Assembly (NCBI GenBank): GCA_003290165.1
Contig: QNQO01005884.1
Span: 186,001-250,000 of the forward strand
Direction: 5' to 3'
Source: Berberis thunbergii
Taxonomy: Eukaryota; Streptophyta; Magnoliopsida; Ranunculales; Berberidaceae
Length of the DNA stretch: 64,000 bases
In this document: one piece after another, positions 58,800 through 64,000 of the stretch
Layout: each line of letters begins with the position of its first letter
Numbering within the stretch: position 1 is the stretch's first letter
Translations under genes and position numbers: made by a program
The notes under the pieces: model-generated
Databases searched by the model: none
Seen by the model: the letters and a program-made list of their open reading frames with translations, nothing else
What the model was told of the DNA's origin: nothing

Positions 58800-59017
58800 C
58801 AGCAGGTATTGTAACTTTAACCTCCTTGACACCATGAACCACTCCAGAACCTCTGCATGGTTTACAATTATCCTGCATATAGGTAAATTGATATGACAAA
58901 TAATCACAAAATCACAAATCAAATGGCTCAGATATTACTACTTCTGTAGCAGACCTTAATAATACGACTGAAGCCTTTACAGGTGTTGCATGTCGATGTG
59001 AATGGAAGAACTGCTAC
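58800..59017 (-). pseudogene. DnaJ (type I, organellar) zinc-finger exon pair
   Basis: Minus-strand exon 58,955-59,017 reads VAVLPFTSTCNTCKGFSRII then K, and exon 58,800-58,872 reads DNCKPCRGSGVVHGVKEVKV then TIPAG. These are two CXXCXG-type zinc-binding motifs (CNTCKG, CKPCRG) and the start of the C-terminal domain, as in mitochondrial GFA2-like or plastid DnaJ proteins. The J domain and the other two zinc motifs are absent. Splice ends are intact. Confidence 0.85.
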
Positions 59018-59726
59018 CTAAACGAAGATTTGGAACACATTTAGAGAAACTCAAGTTGAAAAGAAACAATCTTCTCAATCAGTGAGAGAAAAAAATTACT
59101 TGCACAAATAGAATAGGAGAACAAACATATTTACAAACCATTTCCATAAAGGATGAAGGATGCAATTACTTTTCCAGCACCTCTACAAACTAGTCACACA
59201 TTCGGCTTTGCACTGATTGGATAACCATGTCCATCTACACCTAAATTAGATGACATGAATCACATATAACATAGAACCCTACTCTGCAATGAATATTAGG
59301 GTACATGATAGAGGCAATCAAAGTGAGTGAAGAAAATTTCACTCTTGAAACGAGAAGGGAAAAATTCCAGAGATATTCAATTACTAAAACATACAAGGAA
59401 AAGGCAAAAGTTGGAAAATCTTGTGTATACAAGTTAAATATGTTACAGTAATATTCAATTTTAAATCTTAAAAATGTAATTAAAAATGGGCACCAAAAAC
59501 ACCAATGGAAAATAAAGCATCTATCTAAAAAAGGACAATTGAATGTGTGACGAGTACCGTCTCTCAAAGACAATAGACTACTCAGGGTGCCACACTATTT
59601 AAGGCTCCTTACGAAGAATAGAATGCACCTTGAGTATGGCTATTCTCTCTGTCTAGTAGGATTTTAATGTTGACATAGGGAGGGGGTAGCTGAAACAAAA
59701 CAGGGTGAAAGAAAAAAGTGACTTAC
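59018..59726. other. No gene recognised
   Basis: Intron-like spacer between captured minus-strand exons. Confidence 0.5.
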
Positions 59727-59907
59727 TCAGGGTCTAGATACCCAACTGTCCTTTGCACTATGCTTGATACATGTGTGGCTCCATCTACTGCAAGTTTTGA
59801 AAGACCAAAATCAGAGACCTTTGCTCTCATGTGGTTGTCAAGAAGGATATTGCTGCTTTTTAGATCCCAATAGTGCAAATGAATGCCCAGTCTCTGCAGC
59901 AGCATCA
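59727..59907 (-). pseudogene. LRR receptor-like kinase catalytic-loop exon
   Basis: On the minus strand, from an acceptor at 59,908: [55 protein letters not shown], to a GTAAG donor at 59,726. This is the [12 protein letters not shown] ... DFGLSK ... GTVGYLDPE stretch of plant receptor kinases, of the group with malectin-like and LRR ectodomains. The catalytic HRD has become YWD and the residues before it are out of frame, so it is inactive. The DFG is kept. Confidence 0.88.
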
Positions 59908-60165
59908 CTGAAGGTGATTAGTAAGAGAAGTTGGAATCATTCAACAGCTGAAATAAAATGATAAGGATTATGACGATGACAAGAGGGAGCGGGTGGATGA
60001 AAGATGATGATAGAAAGAAACCAGGCATAAAATATGGTATGCAAACTTATGTGCTATTCACAGACTACTGGAGTGAGCGAATACCCAAATATTTTAGTAT
60101 GACAAAGAATAACATATATTCTCTAGCTGAAACAATATTTTAAAAGTAAAATGGAAAATACATAC
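59908..60165. other. Spacer, no gene recognised
   Basis: No coding block seen. Confidence 0.5.
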
Positions 60166-60214
60166 CCAGAGTAGCATTAGGAAGGCGGCCTTCTGGTGGT
60201 GGGGTGGGCTTGTC
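60166..60214 (-). pseudogene. APX: Ascorbate peroxidase exon fragment
   Basis: On the minus strand a 49-bp exon with AG/GT ends reads DKPTPPPEGRLPNATL. Cytosolic APX enzymes have GR-DKPEPPPEGRLPDATKG at this small exon. Sixteen residues is short, but the motif is distinctive and the exon limits fit. Confidence 0.8.
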
Positions 60215-60580
60215 CTGAAATTATTATAAAACTTTTGTTAATTATCAAAAGGTAAAGAAAAGGTGAAAAAACATAATACCAAAAAGAACAAAATATGAAA
60301 AGCAACAGATTAGAGCAAGCATGTTATGAATACATACAGTTAGTCCTAGGAGAGGCAACTACAATTTTGTTTGTTTTTGCCAATTAAGTGGCTTTGGGTA
60401 AGCAACAGGTTGGAGCTTTAGCCACTTAATAGTGATATCTACAATATATGCACAAATACCTTGGAGTCCCCTTTGAATGCATCAAAAACAACATCTGTTG
60501 CCAAAGTGGTCGAATTTTAGAATCATTTTTCCAGCTAGATTGAGGGATGAACAATGCTCTGAAATTCTAGATGTTCTTCA
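60215..60580. other. Spacer, no gene recognised
   Basis: Last part of the inverted element before the nested CACTA terminus at 60,581. A repeated word around AAGCAACAGGTTGGAGC is visible at 60,302 and 60,401. Confidence 0.45.
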
Positions 60581-60789
60581 CACTACAACAAAAATGAGCA
60601 TTTATAGCTTTTGAGAATAGCAGTTTTTACACAACCGCTATAAAATGCTATTGAAACAGTGTATAAACAATTGTAAACAGCTATCAGTCCAATTTCATTT
60701 GTGCGCTAAGTGAAATGCTATGAACGCGGGAGTTGCAATTCGCTGGGCGCCAACTATCCCACTCGAATCGAAAAAAAAATAAAAGCAAA

Positions 60790-61090
60790 ACAAAGAAGAA
60801 GGAAGGAAGGAAGAAGAATCCCGCTCAAATCCCACTCTCCTTCTCGATTTATATCTCATTCTCCCTCTGCAATCTGCTCTCCCTCTCCGATCGCCCTCCC
60901 TCTCCCTCTCCGTTCTGCTGTCCCTCTCTGATTGCTCTCCCTCTCCGTTCTGTTTCTCCCTCTCCAATGTGTTCTACTCCTCACCGTACGTGCTCTCGCT
61001 CTCCTTTTCAGGTCGATATGATTGCTTGGTGTTTGAGTTTTGTCCTCTCTGTGGGGTTTGAAATTAGTGGCTCTTGCAGGGTTAGCAACA
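60790..61090 (+). promoter_or_regulatory. Pyrimidine-rich leader next to the 60,581 terminus
   Basis: CTCCCTCTCCGATCGCCCTCC-type repeats (60,835-60,970) are followed by TTTTCAGGTCGATATG and AACAAGGTTAG, then T-rich intron-like sequence. It has the same place and look as the leader after the 32,107 terminus. I take it as a 5' UTR and first intron; the open frames in it are low complexity. Confidence 0.4.
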
Positions 61091-61591
61091 ACAAGGTTAG
61101 CTTCTTCTTTTGATAGATGGGGTTTACTTCTTCTTCTTTTTGGGTTCTTTTTGATGGATTAAGAAAAAAATTATGTTTTTTTTTTTATGGATTTCATTCA
61201 CTGTTTGAAGATCTAGGGTTTTTTTTTATGGATTTCATTCACTGTAGTGGAGCTTGAATTTCTTTGTTTATTCTTAAGATATGAAGTGGATCGAATCCTA
61301 GTGTTTTAATGGGTTTTTTTTATAGTCATTTGAAGTTCCAATGTATATTGAGGAGTATAACCGAAGCTTTGATTGAAAGAATGACAATTAACTGTTAAAG
61401 ATGTTTAGCTTTGTACTCGACTTACTGAAATTTCATCTTTGTTCAGGAATGACAAGAGTACCTCTTTCTTTTGATTGAGGTAACAAAAACTCTTTTGCTC
61501 TGATTTCTTTCTTCTTTTTTGTGTTGTTTCTGTGATCGATCTACTAACACAAATGTATACCTATGACGCAATGGGTAATTCATTGATGCAG
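61091..61591. other. Intron-like stretch with a short duplication
   Basis: TTTTTTATGGATTTCATTCA plus CTGT occurs at about 61,180-61,203 and again at about 61,221-61,245. No gene recognised. Confidence 0.6.
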
Positions 61592-63740
61592 GGAGCTATA
61601 GTCGGGATGCTAGCAGATCAAAAGGAGGCAAGTAATGGTGATGATAATGAAGCATAAGAGTTTTCCTTTGCAGATTGATTGATAATGGAGTCTGTCAATC
61701 CTATCTGCGTAACCTTTTTTCCCTGTATTAACACTACCAACAGGCATGGGCTGGCATTCAAGAGGTCCATTTCCTCCCATTTAATCCTACCAACAAGCGT
61801 ACAGCTTGACTTATATAGATAGTGAAGGCAAAATGCATCGAGTCAAGAAAGGTGCTCCTGAGCAGGTATTTTTCATAAACATTTATATATTTAAGTATTT
61901 TGTATGGTCTATGCATGCTTTGTTCTGACTATTATGTCTTGCAGATTCTGAATCTTGCTCACAACAAGTCAGATATAGAGCGAATAGTTCATGCTGTGAT
62001 CGATAAGTTTGCTGATCAATGCCTACGGTCACTTGCAGTAGCTTACCAGGTAAATAAGTTTTATCCTTCAATAACTTCCATTGTTTACTGAATACTAATC
62101 CTCAGGGTGTTTTGTCTTGGTATGAAACGGGAAGTTCCAGTTGAAAGGAAAAAGAGTCTCGAAGGTCCATGGCAGTTCATTGGTCTTATACCTCTTTTTG
62201 ATCCACCTCGCCATGACAGTGCTGAAACTATAAAGAGGGCCCTGAACCTTGGGGTAAATGTTAAAATGATCACAGGTGTGTGTCTTGTGATATAGCATCT
62301 CAGTTTACATAAGTGACATTCTGTATTTTAAATGGGGTTGTAAATTAATGAGATATGAGCCTCAATTACATATTGATATATTAAGAGGGTTTCTGAAGTC
62401 ACAAGTGTTGAAATCTCCTAGAAACCCTCAATTACATAGTGGATCACATTATGCTTCGTGCATGGAGTAAGGATGGTTTTAGTATAAAAAAAAAAGTTGG
62501 GTTTTTTTCTTCTAAAATGAAGTGAATCAAGGTTGATTTTGAGGTTTGAATTGTAGATTGTGTAATGAAGCCTTAATGCCCTAAAATGAGGTTCTTATGG
62601 TTTGAATGATTGATTGTTCTGCCTCTCTAATTTGGATTGAGTGATTGATTTAGGGGGTTTTAATTCAATTGTAGATTAGCGTAAATGGGTTTGGTTAAAA
62701 TAAGTTTAGTCTCTTCAATGTTTGTTCTGTTCATTGTTGCTTCTTCTACATTTTCAGGTTGCATAGTTGTCATCAAGTAAAATGGTTGTTAGCTTCCTCA
62801 TTTTGTGTTTGCTAACAGGTTAGTAGTCATTGCTTTTATCCATGTAAATAGTAAATTATTTTGGAAGAACCACACATGCATTTCATACTCTACATTGTCC
62901 ATTACGAAGTAAAGTCTTTGTATTATAGCTCATTCATTTTAGACTAAGCAAAATATGTGATTTCAGAGTTTATATCATAAGTATTTGTATTATAGCTCAT
63001 TCTCTGTCTGCTCTTCTTTACTGCTTCTCTGTTTTGAACTAAGCCTTCAATGTTTGAACACCAAGATTTCCAAAACATCCAAAATAAGAGTCTTTTCTAC
63101 CATAAATGTTTCATGTCCAAATGGGTTTTGATTCATTTCAAATATTAAACAAGACTGACCTTTGCATCCAGTGGTCTCTGCAACAGTTGATTAAAAAATG
63201 TCAGAAGTTTCAATAAGGAAATGTTCCTTCAATAAGAAAGAATCGTTCAGTTCTTCTTTTCTTCCCTTAATGGGTAATTCAGTCTTAAGTGTTTTATTCA
63301 TGTGCCAATTAACACTTTCAACTTCAATCAGGTGATCAATTGGCAATAGGAAAGGAAACTGGACGTCGTCTTGGGATGGGAATCAACATGTATCCCTCAT
63401 CTGCTTTATTAGGCTAGACCAAGGATGTGTCAATTGCAGCTCTGCCAGTTGATGATCTTACAAAGAAAGCTGATGGTTTTGTTGGCGTTTTCCCTGGTAT
63501 GGTTCTGATATCAATTTATAGCTAGGTTCTAGTGTCCATGAGAGGAGGTTGGTAGTTGCTGCTAGGTGCTTTTACTTAGAATATGCTTTTTCATCTTTCC
63601 TTGCTTCTTTAACTGTTGCTGATGCAACAGACGCATCTCGCAGTGCTTTTGACATTGTTTTGACCGAACCTGGTCTTAGTGTCATCATAAGTGCTGTATT
63701 GACCAGTCGAGCCATCTTTCAGAGGATGAAAAATTATATG
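61592..63740 (+). pseudogene. AHA: Plasma-membrane H+-ATPase (AHA type) multi-exon fragment
   Basis: This family pumps protons out of the cell. Exons: 61,592-61,632 (AIVGMLADQKE), 61,744-61,865 (AWAGIQEVHFLPFNPTNKRT, one base lost, then IDSEGKMHRVKKGAPEQ with the ATP-binding KGAPEQ), 61,945-62,049 (ILNLAHNKSDIERIVHAVID), about 62,130-62,275 ([31 protein letters not shown]), 63,332-63,496 ([20 protein letters not shown], a TAG where Gln is usual in LLGQTKD, ADGFVGVFP), and about 63,615-63,740 ([40 protein letters not shown]). The DKTGTLT site lies upstream and is missing, as is the TGDGVNDAP hinge exon. Dead but ordered. Confidence 0.93.
62276..63331. other. Large intron-like insertion between H+-ATPase exons
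   Basis: No recognisable element or gene. It starts at the donor GTGTG after KMITG and ends at the acceptor before DQLAIG, so it behaves as an intron of about 1.05 kb. Confidence 0.5.
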
Positions 63741-64000
63741 GTAATGTGCCTGGAAACATCTGATCGAAGCCTAGATACACGCAACATAATACTGAATTAA
63801 TAGTTTCTATTTTGTATGTATTTTACTTGGATCTCCATGGCTGTAAGAAATGGCCTGCATCATTCAGATGTTTTTAGTGTGGAGTATTTGCAATCTTATG
63901 GTTAGGTTTTATAAATACCATTCTAAAAGGTGCTAAGTTTTGTTTGATAAAAAATATCGTATTATAAAGAATCTATTGGCTTTTGATACTCTATATTTGG
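63741..64000. other. No gene recognised to the window end
   Basis: Begins at the donor GTAATG after the last readable H+-ATPase exon. The next exon (TIYAVSITIR...) is not seen. Confidence 0.5.

Larger units (their letters stand above)
60581..64000 (+). mobile_element. CACTA element 5' terminus of another subfamily, running off the window
   Basis: CACTACAACAAAAATGAGCA at 60,581 is followed by subterminal words TATAGC / GCTATAAAATGCTATT / AGCTATCAG to about 60,690, then a pyrimidine-rich leader and an H+-ATPase copy on the same strand. The triplet before it is TCA. No right end before 64,000. The element limits to the right are unknown. Confidence 0.6.

Noticed and set aside
61592..63740. A functional H+-ATPase gene continuing past the window
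   Set aside because: The phosphorylation-site exons are missing upstream, there are a frameshift and a TAG stop, and the hinge exon is absent.

Overview
The window is plant nuclear DNA, most likely from a eudicot. It is AT-rich, the gene pieces have GT-AG introns, and the recognisable proteins are plant ones (phototropin, LOG, PDR2-type P5 ATPase, CDPK, plasma-membrane H+-ATPase). The species cannot be named from the sequence alone. I see no intact host gene. Nearly everything is transposable-element DNA, or host exons carried inside it.

The dominant theme is a nest of CACTA (En/Spm-type) DNA transposons whose termini are packed with a palindromic repeat close to CCACGGCTTAAAACCGTGG. Five termini of this family are visible: 3' ends at 25,498, 43,273 and 57,075 (the last inverted), and 5' ends at 31,037 (inverted) and 32,107. 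The pair 32,107/43,273 delimits one complete 11.2-kb element flanked by the 3-bp duplication AGT. It holds no transposase, but has pieces of at least five host genes: a nucleotide-sugar transporter, U2AF65, a TMEM185-like membrane protein, the Na+/Ca2+ exchanger NCL and SPF30. The element ending at 25,498 probably supplies the transposase genes (8,595-15,832) and carries exons of RDR, AGO, TRM7, cysteine synthase and PDR2. The element whose 5' end is at 31,037 carries LOG exons. The inverted element starting at 57,075 carries DnaJ, LRR-kinase and ascorbate peroxidase exons. Another CACTA terminus of a different subfamily at 60,581 precedes a plasma-membrane H+-ATPase copy. Where a terminus gives the polarity, the captured exons read in the element's 5'-to-3' direction.

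Other layers are: an L1-type LINE (45,468-52,749) with a target-site duplication, inserted in a CDPK pseudogene; at least four further LINE pieces (3.4-4.0, 18.6-18.8, 26.1-28.7, 53.4-54.2 and 57.7-58.2 kb); an Athila-like LTR piece inside the transposase gene (10.3-12.3 kb); a Ty3/gypsy LTR with the end of pol (54.2-57.1 kb); and a perfect 49-bp inverted repeat (25,696-25,806).

Layout: 1-909 transposase copy 1; 910-8,560 CACTA terminus, LINE and phototropin relics; 8,595-25,498 transposase plus captured genes; 25,499-31,037 hairpin, LINE, LOG; 32,107-43,273 complete gene-carrying CACTA; 43,274-53,150 SWIB, exonuclease and CDPK pieces split by the LINE; 53,390-57,074 LINE and gypsy relics; 57,075-64,000 two more gene-carrying CACTA elements running off the window. 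Calls rest on reading translations and splice sites by eye; no database search was possible.
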